This document shows, piece after piece, positions 1 to 7,900 of a DNA stretch of 57,439 nt. Under the pieces are notes generated by a model. The model was not told the DNA's origin, did no database searches, and saw only the letters and a list, made by a program, of their open reading frames with translations. The position numbers were made by a program, and so were the translations under genes. The stretch is taken from contig CAMFJH010000014.1 of assembly GCA_945956915.1 (NCBI GenBank), forward strand, positions 1 through 57,439, read 5' to 3'. Numbering within the stretch: the stretch's first letter is position 1; every line of letters begins with the position of its first letter. The stretch comes from an uncultured Francisellaceae bacterium. Lineage in GTDB: Bacteria; Pseudomonadota; Gammaproteobacteria; UBA6186; Azoamicaceae.

Positions 1-120
1 GAAATGCCTCCTGAATTAGTACTAGGAAGTCCTTGAATTAAGCGCCAGCGACTAGATAGCATTTTAAATTACGAAAGTGAAGAAAAAGTTGCTTTAGAGC
101 AACGTCTTGAATCAATTTAT
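1..120 (+). other. Upstream extension of the following reading frame, interrupted by an in-frame TGA
   Basis: The frame of the gene that starts at 121 is open back to codon 37. It is then broken by a single TGA at 34-36, and before that it is open again to the edge of the window. After the TGA the first ATG, GTG or TTG in this frame is the ATG at 121, which has no Shine-Dalgarno sequence. The codons between 37 and 120 read like ordinary helical protein. The simplest reading is that the gene began outside the window and carries a nonsense codon (or a sequencing error). A gene end at 36 followed by a weak start at 121 is the alternative. Confidence 0.5.
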
Positions 121-1236
121 ATGCAATTAAGCCGTGCTGAGCATACTAATATCAGAACTGGGGTTATGGAATATTTATTCAGCAAACTATCTAAATATCC
201 GCTGGATATGCGTAGCAATGCAATTCACCATATGGATGTTGATTTGTTAACTAAATTTTATTTTCCAAAAACAGATAGGGATAAAGCAGATTTATTAAAG
301 GAAATCGTTAAAGAAGGTGTTATGTATTACAAGGGTAGGCTTAATCATGAATATAATAAAAAATTTATTAAATTAATGGAATTAGAGTTTATTACTCTGG
401 ATGTTATGAAAGAGGTAATGGACAGTAAAGCCCTTCAATCAAATGAACAAGAATTTATGATTTCAGTATTGAATAATTTAGGTTCTAACACAGAAAGCCA
501 TTTGGACTTAGCAGCTGCTTTGCTTAAAAATAGTTATTTTTTAGAACTATTGAAGCCTGAAAGTAAAAAACAAATTTTTGACAAAATGAATAGCATCAAT
601 CAAAACATAGATGAGGTTGCAAGTGTTAATCCAAGCATCATTATTCATTATTATGATGTTAAACGAAATAGTAATACGAATGATAGTCCACAGATTTCTA
701 ATTTGTCTTTAGCCGAAGTGGAGCATGCTAAACAAGAAGCAAAAAAGGCGCAGGATGTATTTGAACACGCTGAAAAAATAGCTAAAGAAGCAGAAAAAAC
801 AGCCAAAGAAATGATGCTTATAGCTCAGCAAAAAGCTAATGAATCGGCATTACAATTGGAAAAACTACAATCTGCACGTAATATTTCAAAACAGACTTTA
901 CAATCAATATCAAAGCCTTTAGCTTCACAGGCAAAAAAAATCCCGCCCCCACCCCCACCGCTTTCTTTAAGCTCAGGGACAAAGAAACCACCGCCACCTC
1001 CCCCTCCCCCTGTACCTCAAGTATCGATTGCTAACTTAGAGCATCATGTGAGTACTGCAAGAAAAGAAGCTAAGCAAGCGATTGCGGAAGCTGAGAAAGC
1101 ACGCATAAAAGCGACAAGACTGATTGCCGAAGCTAAAGTTGCAGCTGAGCAAGCAACTGTGCTTGCCAAAGCTGCAAATACAAAATCGTCGGTGAAAAAG
1201 CCACCGCCGCCACCGCCTCCTAAATTGAGACAATAG
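121..1236 (+). CDS. Polyproline / coiled-coil protein, possible host-interacting protein (5' part may be missing)
   Basis: I do not recognise a family. The 371 residues from the ATG at 121 have a mixed helical N-terminal part (1-190) and an Ala/Glu/Lys-rich predicted coiled coil (about 197-260). Two proline runs follow (six Pro near 275-280, nine near 290-298), then a second Ala/Lys/Glu coiled coil (303-352), and the protein ends with a seven-proline run near 361-367. There is no signal peptide or membrane segment. Alternating proline runs and charged helices recall the profilin-binding FH1 regions of actin nucleators and some secreted proteins of intracellular bacteria, but no WH2 motif was seen. 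Such a role is a guess. The frame continues upstream to an in-frame TGA at 34-36, so this may be the 3' part of a broken gene. It is convergent with grxC. Confidence 0.6.
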   Translation: MQLSRAEHTNIRTGVMEYLFSKLSKYPLDMRSNAIHHMDVDLLTKFYFPKTDRDKADLLKEIVKEGVMYYKGRLNHEYNKKFIKLMELEFITLDVMKEVMDSKALQSNEQEFMISVLNNLGSNTESHLDLAAALLKNSYFLELLKPESKKQIFDKMNSINQNIDEVASVNPSIIIHYYDVKRNSNTNDSPQISNLSLAEVEHAKQEAKKAQDVFEHAEKIAKEAEKTAKEMMLIAQQKANESALQLEKLQSARNISKQTLQSISKPLASQAKKIPPPPPPLSLSSGTKKPPPPPPPPVPQVSIANLEHHVSTARKEAKQAIAEAEKARIKATRLIAEAKVAAEQATVLAKAANTKSSVKKPPPPPPPKLRQ

Positions 1237-1250
1237 CAATTTTTAAATAA

Positions 1251-1508
1251 TTATTTTGCTAAGCGATTTTGTACTTCACCTTTCATGATAAGCACATTCA
1301 GATCATCCCAGCCGCCAATAAGTTCATCGTCAAAAAATATTTCGGGTACAGTTTTTCGGCCTTTGGATTTGGCTAACATTTCTTCTAAGAAGGTTGAGTT
1401 TTTGCCTACATCTTTTTCTTCAAATGAAATGTTCATTTCTTTAAAATAGTGTTTAGCTTTATCACAATAAGGACAATAATCTTTAGTATAAATGGTAACG
1501 TGTTTCAT
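1251..1508 (-). CDS. grxC: Glutaredoxin 3 (GrxC-type)
   Basis: This is a small dithiol oxidoreductase that reduces disulfides and glutathione mixed disulfides in the cytoplasm using glutathione. The 85-residue length is normal for GrxC. The active site CPYC lies at residues 12-15 in the order beta-strand (VTIYTKD)-CPYC-helix. The TVPEIFF segment carries the cis-proline, and GGWDDL is the glutathione-contacting glycine pair. All residues needed for dithiol activity are present. The ATG at 1508 follows a purine-rich stretch (CAGGAGCTAGAGA on the coding strand), which fits a ribosome binding site. It is convergent with the polyproline gene and separated from it by 14 bases. Confidence 0.93.
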   Translation of the reverse strand: MKHVTIYTKDYCPYCDKAKHYFKEMNISFEEKDVGKNSTFLEEMLAKSKGRKTVPEIFFDDELIGGWDDLNVLIMKGEVQNRLAK

Positions 1509-1609
1509 TCTCTAGCTCCTGTATAGATTAAATCTTAAGCTATTATTATAAAGTAGACAGTGTTTTTTTGATATTTAAAAATCCTAAAAGTACAGAGGAG
1601 TTTGCTGGC

Positions 1610-2422
1610 GTGTCGTTATCGCTGAAACAAAGAGAGTTATTAGATACCTGCCAGGTGCCCGAGGACTTAGCAGAGTATATGGGGGGGCAGCTGGATGACA
1701 ATGGCTTGCCTATAGAGTTTCATGCCCCTGATTTTTTGATGATTTTAACCGATCATTTAAAAGCTTCGGAAAGCTTATTGTCGGCCAAGCGTTTAGAATT
1801 AAAACAACTCGAAAGTGGTTATTTAACTTTTCCCACCCTCGAAGCTGCTAAAGCGGCTATCGATCAACTAGAGCAAAGAATAAAAATTGAATGGCTTTTT
1901 GCCAGCACGCTTTGGAAAGCTGTGGATAAAGTGGCTTCTAATTCGAAAGACTATGGCGTTTCATTACAACCCTTACATGTTCAATATGCGATTGATAAAA
2001 AAATGCTATCGGTGCTTGAAATTTTAAGATACGCCAAACCAGAATTCTTTAAGTTAAAACCTGTTCCTCCGGTCCGATATACGATTTCTGCTTGGGTGGG
2101 GATGATTTTAGGGGCAATTTTTGGACCCGCAGTGGGATGTATTGGTGCGATTAGACAATGCATCAAAGAAAAAAAGGGTTTTATGATAATCGTATATTTA
2201 TTATTTTATGCATTAATTGGGCTAATAACGGGATGTGCGATGGCAGCTGTTACAGGATTTAGAGTGGGCAAAGAAACGGGTCATTTAGGTACCAGTTTGT
2301 TATTAGCGGTTCAGGCAGCTTATCTTAATCCTTTTAATCAATCACCGGGTACTAAAAATCAGCAAGCTGTAGAATTTTTAATACAAGAAAAATTATTTCA
2401 CTTAGCTTGGCATCCTCATTAA
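1610..2422 (+). CDS. Hypothetical protein with two membrane segments
   Basis: No family was recognised. The frame is open from 1532. Possible starts are TTG at 1568, which has no Shine-Dalgarno, and GTG at 1610, which is preceded by AGAGGAG nine bases upstream. I chose 1610 on that ground (270 residues). The N-terminal two thirds is soluble and helical with a Leu/Lys/Glu-rich stretch. The C-terminal part has two glycine/alanine-rich hydrophobic segments separated by a short basic loop (RQCIKEKK), which suggests a helical hairpin in the inner membrane. Its last 21 bases overlap the end of the convergent tesA gene. Lipid-associated or effector-like roles are possible but unsupported. Confidence 0.6.
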   Translation: MSLSLKQRELLDTCQVPEDLAEYMGGQLDDNGLPIEFHAPDFLMILTDHLKASESLLSAKRLELKQLESGYLTFPTLEAAKAAIDQLEQRIKIEWLFASTLWKAVDKVASNSKDYGVSLQPLHVQYAIDKKMLSVLEILRYAKPEFFKLKPVPPVRYTISAWVGMILGAIFGPAVGCIGAIRQCIKEKKGFMIIVYLLFYALIGLITGCAMAAVTGFRVGKETGHLGTSLLLAVQAAYLNPFNQSPGTKNQQAVEFLIQEKLFHLAWHPH

Positions 2423-3022
2423 TAGGGGTTTTAAGTAGGGCCATAGAGTATCCAAAATAATAATTTGTGCTTCTGCCGTGGGATGTAAGCCATCAGATTG
2501 CATTAGGGCTGGATTGAGTGCGACTTTTTCCAATAAAAAGGGAACAATTGGCAAATCATTTTCTTTGCTAAGGTTTTTGAATACTTCTTCAAATCGCGAT
2601 CGATAAACCGGCCCATAATTAACTGGTATTAGAAATCCTATTAATAAAATCTTGGCATGCGTTTTTTTGGATAAGCTAATCATTGCTTCTAAGTTCTTTT
2701 TCATTGCTTGGGTATTAAGACCGCGTAAGCCATCATTTGAACCAAGACCTATAATGATAATTTCAGGATGATACGCTTGAAGCAAACTCGGCAAGGCAGC
2801 AAGACCATTGCTTGTGGTGTTTCCACTGATACTGGCATTGATTATTTTATAATCCAGCCGATAACTCTGTAAACGATCCTGAAGTAGAGATACCCAACCT
2901 AGCTCGGGGTTAATGCCATGAGCTGCGCTTAAACTGTCGCCTATGATGAGAATAGTAGGAGACCCCATAACCAAACAGGGGAATGCGTATAAAGACAATA
3001 GCATTAGGATCTTGAGCATCAT
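2402..3022 (-). CDS. tesA: SGNH/GDSL esterase, acyl-CoA thioesterase I family (TesA)
   Basis: This is a periplasmic multifunctional esterase (thioesterase I / protease I / lysophospholipase L1 family). After an N-terminal signal peptide (about residues 1-20), all SGNH blocks are visible. GDSLSAAHG carries the nucleophile Ser, SISGNTTSNG the block II Gly, GSNDGLRG the block III Asn, and DGLHPTAEAQ the catalytic Asp/His. The length (206 aa) matches E. coli TesA (208). The start codon overlaps that of the divergent ybbA. This tesA / ybbA-ybbP head-to-head arrangement is also found in E. coli, which strengthens the assignment. The ATG at 3019 is an equally possible start. Confidence 0.93.
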   Translation of the reverse strand: MMLKILMLLSLYAFPCLVMGSPTILIIGDSLSAAHGINPELGWVSLLQDRLQSYRLDYKIINASISGNTTSNGLAALPSLLQAYHPEIIIIGLGSNDGLRGLNTQAMKKNLEAMISLSKKTHAKILLIGFLIPVNYGPVYRSRFEEVFKNLSKENDLPIVPFLLEKVALNPALMQSDGLHPTAEAQIIILDTLWPYLKPLLMRMPS

Positions 3023-3686
3023 GAAAATTCACACCGAACACTTAAGTAAAAAGGTTTATCTGCAAACCGGAGAAACTCTTAGTATTTTAGAGGATATTTC
3101 GCTAAGTATCGAATCGGGGGAAATGCTCGGAATTCTTGGGGTATCTGGATCTGGAAAATCCACTTTACTAGGCTTACTGGCAGGCCTGGATTTGCCTACT
3201 GAAGGACAAGTATTCTGGAACCAAGTCAGTTTGCAACGTATGGATGAAGATAGGCGAGCAGCATTACGTTTGCATAACATGGGCTTTATTTTTCAAAATT
3301 TCGAGCTGATTAATTCCTATACAGCTTTAGAAAACGTTTTGTTAGCTTTAGAGTTAGCCGGGAAAACGAATGCTTATGATTTGGCTCTTAGGCATTTGTC
3401 TGAAGTGGGATTAAAAGAACGCTTAGATCATTATCCTAATCAATTGTCAGGAGGCGAACAACAAAGAGTTTCGATCGCCAGAGCCTTTTCTATACAGCCT
3501 AAAATACTATTTGCGGATGAACCCACTGGTAATTTAGATCAAAAAACCAGCCAAAATATTATTAGATTGCTAATGGATTTAAATAAAAAATATAAAACAA
3601 CGATCATTTGTGTAACACACGATCAAGAGTTAACCAAAGTGTGTTCACGAACCTATCGTTTATCAGGCGGAAGGCTTGAATTGTGA
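3021..3686 (+). CDS. ybbA: ABC transporter ATP-binding protein YbbA
   Basis: This is the ATPase subunit of a MacB/LolD-type ABC exporter that works with the YbbP permease encoded next. I take the start at the ATG at 3021 (222 aa), because the longer frame from 2943 runs antisense through the tesA signal peptide. Walker A is GVSGSGKST, the Q-loop lies in FIFQNFELI, the ABC signature is LSGGEQQR, Walker B is ILFADEPTGNLD, and the H-loop is in VTHDQ. The start codon overlaps that of the divergent tesA by two bases. The stop overlaps the GTG start of ybbP (GTGA), so the two are translationally coupled. The substrate of the system is not established; export of lipid-like molecules has been suggested for the family. 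Confidence 0.92.
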   Translation: MKIHTEHLSKKVYLQTGETLSILEDISLSIESGEMLGILGVSGSGKSTLLGLLAGLDLPTEGQVFWNQVSLQRMDEDRRAALRLHNMGFIFQNFELINSYTALENVLLALELAGKTNAYDLALRHLSEVGLKERLDHYPNQLSGGEQQRVSIARAFSIQPKILFADEPTGNLDQKTSQNIIRLLMDLNKKYKTTIICVTHDQELTKVCSRTYRLSGGRLEL

Positions 3687-6040
3687 ACGCTAAATTTTTA
3701 TTAAGAGATTTAAAAAGTGGTGAATTAAGCCTTTTGATTGCGACAATTGTGTTGGCTATTATGTATGTCAGTTCGGTTTTGCTTATCACGGAAGGTATCA
3801 AGAAGGGCCTGGATACTTCCGCAGAAAGTTTGTTGGGAGGAGATAGAGTCTTAAGTTCTCCTACACAAATTGATACAAGGTTTATTGAAAAAGCAAAGTC
3901 TTTGGGTATTAAAACAAGTGTAAATATTAGTTTTTTAACCATGTTGGTGCATGAAAACGATTTGGCTTTGGCCAGTATAAAAGCAGTAGAAGAGTCATAT
4001 CCCTTAAAAGGTAATTTAGAAGGCAGTACTGCATTTGCAAGCGAAGGGATATTATTAACAGAACCCCCTGTCCCTGGAACCATATGGTTAGAATCGGAGT
4101 TATTTGCGCTATTAAATGTAAAACTACAAGATAGCATTATGATTGGTTCTGCTCAATTTAGAGTTGAAAAACTATTAACCCTAGATCCGATGCGAGGGAG
4201 TGAAGAATGGATAATAGCGCCCCGAGCCTTAATCAATAAAAAGGATGTTGAAAAAACAGGTGTTATTCAAGAGGGCAGTAGGCAGACTTATAGATTATTG
4301 CTCAGTGGCAATAAAAAAGCCATTGAATCGTATGAGCAATGGTTGGTGCCTCAGCTAAAACTCACCCAAACTTGGGCGGATCCTAAAAAGGCAAAGCCTA
4401 TGATGGGTAATTTACTGGATCAAGGCCAATATTATTTAAGTTTAATCCTAATGCTCACCCTGGTGCTAGCGAGTGTAGCCATCTCTCAAGCCGCGCGCCG
4501 TTTTGCAATCCGACAGACAAATACCGTAGCTATTTTGCGGTGTTTTGGTGCACGTTTTGCTTGGATATTAAAACGTTTTATGCTTGAGATCAGTTGTTTA
4601 GCCTTTTTAGGTGGGTTACTGGGGTTTTGTTTAGGATTTGTGATTGCTGTGATAGCCAAACCTTATATCGTGCAAATTTTGCATCAACCCATTATATTAG
4701 GGTGGGAAATACCATTGACAATATCATTTTTAATTGTTTTGATATTATTAATCTTGTTTGCGCTACCACCTTTGTGGGCATTAAACTCAATAACACCCTT
4801 GAATATTCTAAGAGGAAGCTCGAATCTTTGGAAACGAGCACCTTCAAAGTTAATGCTAAGCTTAAGAAAAGTTTTAATTAGCAGTGTGGGAAGTTTGGGG
4901 ATAGGTCTCAGATACGGTATCGCAAATTTTGTGCGCACACCTTGGCAAAGCAGTATCCAAATATTGGCATTTGCTTTAGTCATGTTATGCGCTTGGCTTT
5001 TATTTCTGCTGAAAACAGATTTGTTACAAACATGGCAACAACAACTGCCAAAGAATGCCCCCAATTATTTTGCGATTAACATCGATCCCAAAGATGTACA
5101 AGGGTTTCAACAAGCTTTGCAACAAAAATCGATACACCTTTCAGCCATTTATCCTATTGTAAGAGGACGATTAGGCAAAGTGAATAATGATCTTGTTATC
5201 ATGGATGCAGAATCTAATCAAGAAGGTGTACGGCACTTGTATAGATTGCTAAATTTAAGTTATACCTTAACGTTACCAGAAGATAACAGGATCATACAAG
5301 GTACTTGGTTTGGGAAAGAAGACACTGGCAAACCAAAAATTGCTATAGAACAAGCCTTTGCAAAACGTATGGGTATTAAACTGCATGATCAATTAAGCTT
5401 TGAAGTAGGAGAAAAACACATTCAAGCCGAAGTGACTGCTATACGTTCAGTGCGATGGGATTCCTTTAATCCCAACTTTTTTATTATGTTCCCACCTGGT
5501 TTGATAGATGAATTTCCAAAAACCTATATCAGCAGTTTTTATCTGCCTAATCAAGAGTTAAGCTTTTTAAGAACCTTAATTAGACAATTTCCTGATATTA
5601 ATTTAATCAATACAACTATGATTTTAAAACAGTTTGGAAATATTGTTCAAACTTTAACAAGGGTTATACATTATTTCTGGATTTTTATGGTGATGATGGC
5701 TTTGATTTTATTGTGGTGTGCGGTTATTATTAACCAAGATGAAAGGCAGAGGCATGCCGCTTTATTTAGAGCTATTGGTGCAAGTAATAAAACCGTGATA
5801 AGAATTATGCTATCGGAATTTGCTTTACTGGGATTCAGTGCTGGTTTAATAGCCATCATAGGTGCGAATATCATTTTTGCATGGCTGGCAAGCGATTTGT
5901 TTAATTTATCCTATCAATTCAGTATCAAAATCCTGCTTGCAGGGCCCCTGCTAGGTATCGTGTTAGTCTCTGCAGCAGGTTGGTTGGGTTCTCGTGCAAT
6001 ATTATCTACACCGCCTGCCAAATTGTTGTCTGCAGGCTAA
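3683..6040 (+). CDS. ybbP: ABC transporter permease YbbP (FtsX-like, duplicated)
   Basis: This is the membrane partner of YbbA, at 785 aa close to E. coli YbbP (804). The N-terminal helix (near residues 12-34) is followed by a periplasmic domain. A first FtsX-type block of three helices lies around residues 255-370, a second periplasmic region follows a helix near 430-447, and a C-terminal FtsX block with three helices sits at about 665-780. This is the usual duplicated MacB/FtsX layout. The GTG start overlaps the ybbA stop. The family is a non-canonical ABC system thought to act on periplasmic or lipid substrates rather than to transport across the membrane. Confidence 0.9.
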   Translation: MNAKFLLRDLKSGELSLLIATIVLAIMYVSSVLLITEGIKKGLDTSAESLLGGDRVLSSPTQIDTRFIEKAKSLGIKTSVNISFLTMLVHENDLALASIKAVEESYPLKGNLEGSTAFASEGILLTEPPVPGTIWLESELFALLNVKLQDSIMIGSAQFRVEKLLTLDPMRGSEEWIIAPRALINKKDVEKTGVIQEGSRQTYRLLLSGNKKAIESYEQWLVPQLKLTQTWADPKKAKPMMGNLLDQGQYYLSLILMLTLVLASVAISQAARRFAIRQTNTVAILRCFGARFAWILKRFMLEISCLAFLGGLLGFCLGFVIAVIAKPYIVQILHQPIILGWEIPLTISFLIVLILLILFALPPLWALNSITPLNILRGSSNLWKRAPSKLMLSLRKVLISSVGSLGIGLRYGIANFVRTPWQSSIQILAFALVMLCAWLLFLLKTDLLQTWQQQLPKNAPNYFAINIDPKDVQGFQQALQQKSIHLSAIYPIVRGRLGKVNNDLVIMDAESNQEGVRHLYRLLNLSYTLTLPEDNRIIQGTWFGKEDTGKPKIAIEQAFAKRMGIKLHDQLSFEVGEKHIQAEVTAIRSVRWDSFNPNFFIMFPPGLIDEFPKTYISSFYLPNQELSFLRTLIRQFPDINLINTTMILKQFGNIVQTLTRVIHYFWIFMVMMALILLWCAVIINQDERQRHAALFRAIGASNKTVIRIMLSEFALLGFSAGLIAIIGANIIFAWLASDLFNLSYQFSIKILLAGPLLGIVLVSAAGWLGSRAILSTPPAKLLSAG

Positions 6041-6041
6041 A

Positions 6042-6206
6042 TTAAACGGGCGTCACAAATAATAAATAATATATGACATAGAGCCAGCTAAATATTCCAT
6101 GTACAATCGCCCATAATACAGAATGATTGACATTAAATGAAATGGCCATGGCCAGCGCACTTCCAAAAGAAGTACCATGAATAATAAATTGCTTTGTATA
6201 ATACAT
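6042..6206 (-). CDS. Small membrane protein, 54 aa
   Basis: This short gene lies in the gap between ybbP and yqgF. The ATG at 6206 is preceded by AAAGGA about eight bases upstream on the coding strand, and the stop is at 6042-6044. The 54 residues contain a GTSFGSALAMAISFNVNHS segment followed by WAIVHGIFSWLYVIYYLL, so one or two membrane helices joined by an Asn-His-Ser turn are expected. From memory, similar short proteins with an N-H-S turn and a W-A-I-x-H-G motif occur widely in bacteria as uncharacterised small membrane proteins. No function is known. The good ribosome binding site and this pattern make it likely to be real. Confidence 0.7.
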   Translation of the reverse strand: MYYTKQFIIHGTSFGSALAMAISFNVNHSVLWAIVHGIFSWLYVIYYLLFVTPV

Positions 6207-6283
6207 AGCTGGGTTCCTTTATAAAAACCACAAAGAATATAAAAAGATTGTATATTAAGATTAGTTAAGATTTGTACAAATGT

Positions 6284-6709
6284 CTATGCATTATTTTCTT
6301 GGAACCATTGTTCTAGTAAAATAGCGGCTGCCATTGCATTAATATCTTGAATGTGTTTATTTTTTTTGCTTTGCTTGGTGTGCAAGTTGGGTTTTAAACG
6401 ATTTTTGGCTTCCCAAGTACTTAAGCGCTCGTCTACTGGGTAGATGGGTAAATTCGTGTGATGATGTAGGCGCTTAGCAAATTTGCGTGCACAATGGGTG
6501 AGTAATTGCTCAGAATCATCCATATTAAGGGGTATACCCACCACGATGCCGCTTACGGACCAGTGAGTGATCAGTTTATCAATATCAGCCCAATTGGGGA
6601 TACCATCGCTTGCTCGAATGGTTGTTAAAGGCGTTGCGGTTTGAGTTAAGGGTTGACCTATGGCAACACCGATGTGTTTCATCCCAAAATCAAAGGCTAA
6701 AAGTTGCAT
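6284..6709 (-). CDS. yqgF: Holliday-junction resolvase-like RNase H-fold nuclease YqgF/RuvX
   Basis: This is a putative RNase H-fold nuclease involved in pre-16S rRNA 5' end maturation. The protein is 141 aa from the ATG at 6709; the longer frame starting at 6736 would run into gshB. The first strand LLAFDFGMKHIGVAIG carries the first catalytic Asp. VVGIPLNMD is the conserved central motif, VDERLSTWEA has the conserved Glu, and DINAMAAAILLEQWF the final Asp. The start overlaps the gshB stop (TAATG), so gshB and yqgF are co-transcribed and translationally coupled, an arrangement seen in other gammaproteobacteria. Confidence 0.93.
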   Translation of the reverse strand: MQLLAFDFGMKHIGVAIGQPLTQTATPLTTIRASDGIPNWADIDKLITHWSVSGIVVGIPLNMDDSEQLLTHCARKFAKRLHHHTNLPIYPVDERLSTWEAKNRLKPNLHTKQSKKNKHIQDINAMAAAILLEQWFQENNA

Positions 6710-7668
6710 TAGGCTTGTGCCAATTGTGCAAGACAATCCAGCACTCTACCGCAAATATCCAAATTGAATTGTGCTTCTAACTCTCGTACACAGGTAGGAC
6801 TGGTGACATTGATTTCGGTTAAATATTCCCCAATCACATCGATGCCTACGAACAGTAAACCCTTTTCGCGCAGTACAGGGCCCACTTGAGAGCAAATCCA
6901 TAGATCACGTTCGTTTAATTTGACGCCTATACCAGTACCACCGGCTGCTAAATTACCTCTAAATTGCCCATCTTGTGGAATGCGCGCCAGTGCGTAAGGC
7001 ATGGGTTCACCATTGACTAAAATAATTCGCTTATCGCCTTCATCGGTTATTTCAGGAATGTATCGTTGAACCATGATGGGGCGTGTGCCCTGTAGGGTTA
7101 GTATTTCTATAATCACAGTTAAATTGGGATCAGCCGCATGCGATTTAAAAATATTCGTGCCCCCCATGCTGTCTAGAGGTTTTAAAACAACCATGTCTTG
7201 CTCTTGAATAAAAGCTTTGAGTTGTTTTTCAGAAGCAGAAACCAGAGTTGGGGCCATACATTGTGGAAACCAAGTGGCAAATAATTTTTCGTTGGCATCT
7301 CTTAAGCTTTGGGGCTTATTAACGACTAGAGTCCCGTTTTGTTCTGCATGATCCAGCATATTGGTTGTGTAAATATATTCTAAATCTACAGGAGGATCTT
7401 TGCGCATTAAAATGATATCAAATTGATCCAAGGGATGTTCTATAGAAGGGCTTAAGGTATAATAATCTGTCAGTTTGTCCTCTACTTCTATAAGGCTGGC
7501 TTCACCCCAAGCTCGACCATATTTTAAAAATAGATGTTTGGGTTCCAAGTAATACAAATCCCAGTCATAAGATTGGGCTTTGAGTAGCAAAGCAAAAGTA
7601 GTGTCTGTTTTGGGGTTAATCTCCGAGATGGGATCCATAATGACACCCACTGTTAATTTTTCTGCCAT
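6709..7668 (-). CDS. gshB: Glutathione synthetase
   Basis: This ATP-grasp enzyme joins gamma-glutamylcysteine and glycine to form glutathione, the reductant used by the glutaredoxin at 1251. I chose the ATG at 7668, which has GGGG about eight bases upstream. It gives 319 aa (E. coli 316) starting MAEKLTVGVIMDPI, the expected N-terminus. Visible elements are the N-terminal MDPI / KPQSLRD region, the ATP-grasp segment VVLKPLDSMGG, QRYIPEI, GDKRIILVNGEP, RGNLAAGG (glycine-rich loop) and the C-terminal FVGIDVIG / EINVTSPTCVRE metal-binding region. The stop codon overlaps the yqgF start. Confidence 0.96.
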   Translation of the reverse strand: MAEKLTVGVIMDPISEINPKTDTTFALLLKAQSYDWDLYYLEPKHLFLKYGRAWGEASLIEVEDKLTDYYTLSPSIEHPLDQFDIILMRKDPPVDLEYIYTTNMLDHAEQNGTLVVNKPQSLRDANEKLFATWFPQCMAPTLVSASEKQLKAFIQEQDMVVLKPLDSMGGTNIFKSHAADPNLTVIIEILTLQGTRPIMVQRYIPEITDEGDKRIILVNGEPMPYALARIPQDGQFRGNLAAGGTGIGVKLNERDLWICSQVGPVLREKGLLFVGIDVIGEYLTEINVTSPTCVRELEAQFNLDICGRVLDCLAQLAQA

Positions 7669-7797
7669 AAAATAATCCCCAAAAGTTGTGTATCTATAAA
7701 TTTTACAGCTCAGTATAGACACACGCAAGTTGTGATTTTATCGAAAAAGGTCATCAAACTTACTAAGTTTTGAATGTATTTACAACTCATATCAACC

Positions 7798-7872
7798 TAA
7801 CACAGGTCGACATAACACAGGTTAACCTGAGTTATAAGATTGTAACTTAGGTTAACCTGAGTTAGAATATAA
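7798..7872 (+). repeat. Phased 15/30-base repeats with AGGTTAACCT palindromes (operator-like) upstream of the ATPase gene
   Basis: Two exact 16-base copies of AGGTTAACCTGAGTTA lie at 7819-7834 and 7849-7864, exactly 30 bases apart. Each contains the palindrome AGGTTAACCT. TAACACAGGT occurs at 7798 and again at 7813 (15 bases apart), and the related TAACTTAGGT at 7843, so the whole array is phased in multiples of 15. It ends about 29 bases before the ATG at 7901 and so overlaps the likely promoter region of that gene. Repeated regulator binding is the obvious guess. Element ends or iterons are alternatives. Confidence 0.7.
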
Positions 7873-7900
7873 AGAATGATTGTAGTGAAAGGAGTGTTAT

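Noticed and set aside
34..36. TGA as a recoded sense codon (selenocysteine or alternative code)
   Set aside because: TGA is used as a stop by several clear genes in the window, and no selenocysteine structure was seen after it.
1237..1250. Weak stem TAGCAA/TTGCTA between the polyproline and grxC genes as a bidirectional terminator
   Set aside because: Only six pairs with a long AT loop that runs into the grxC 3' end; too weak to call.
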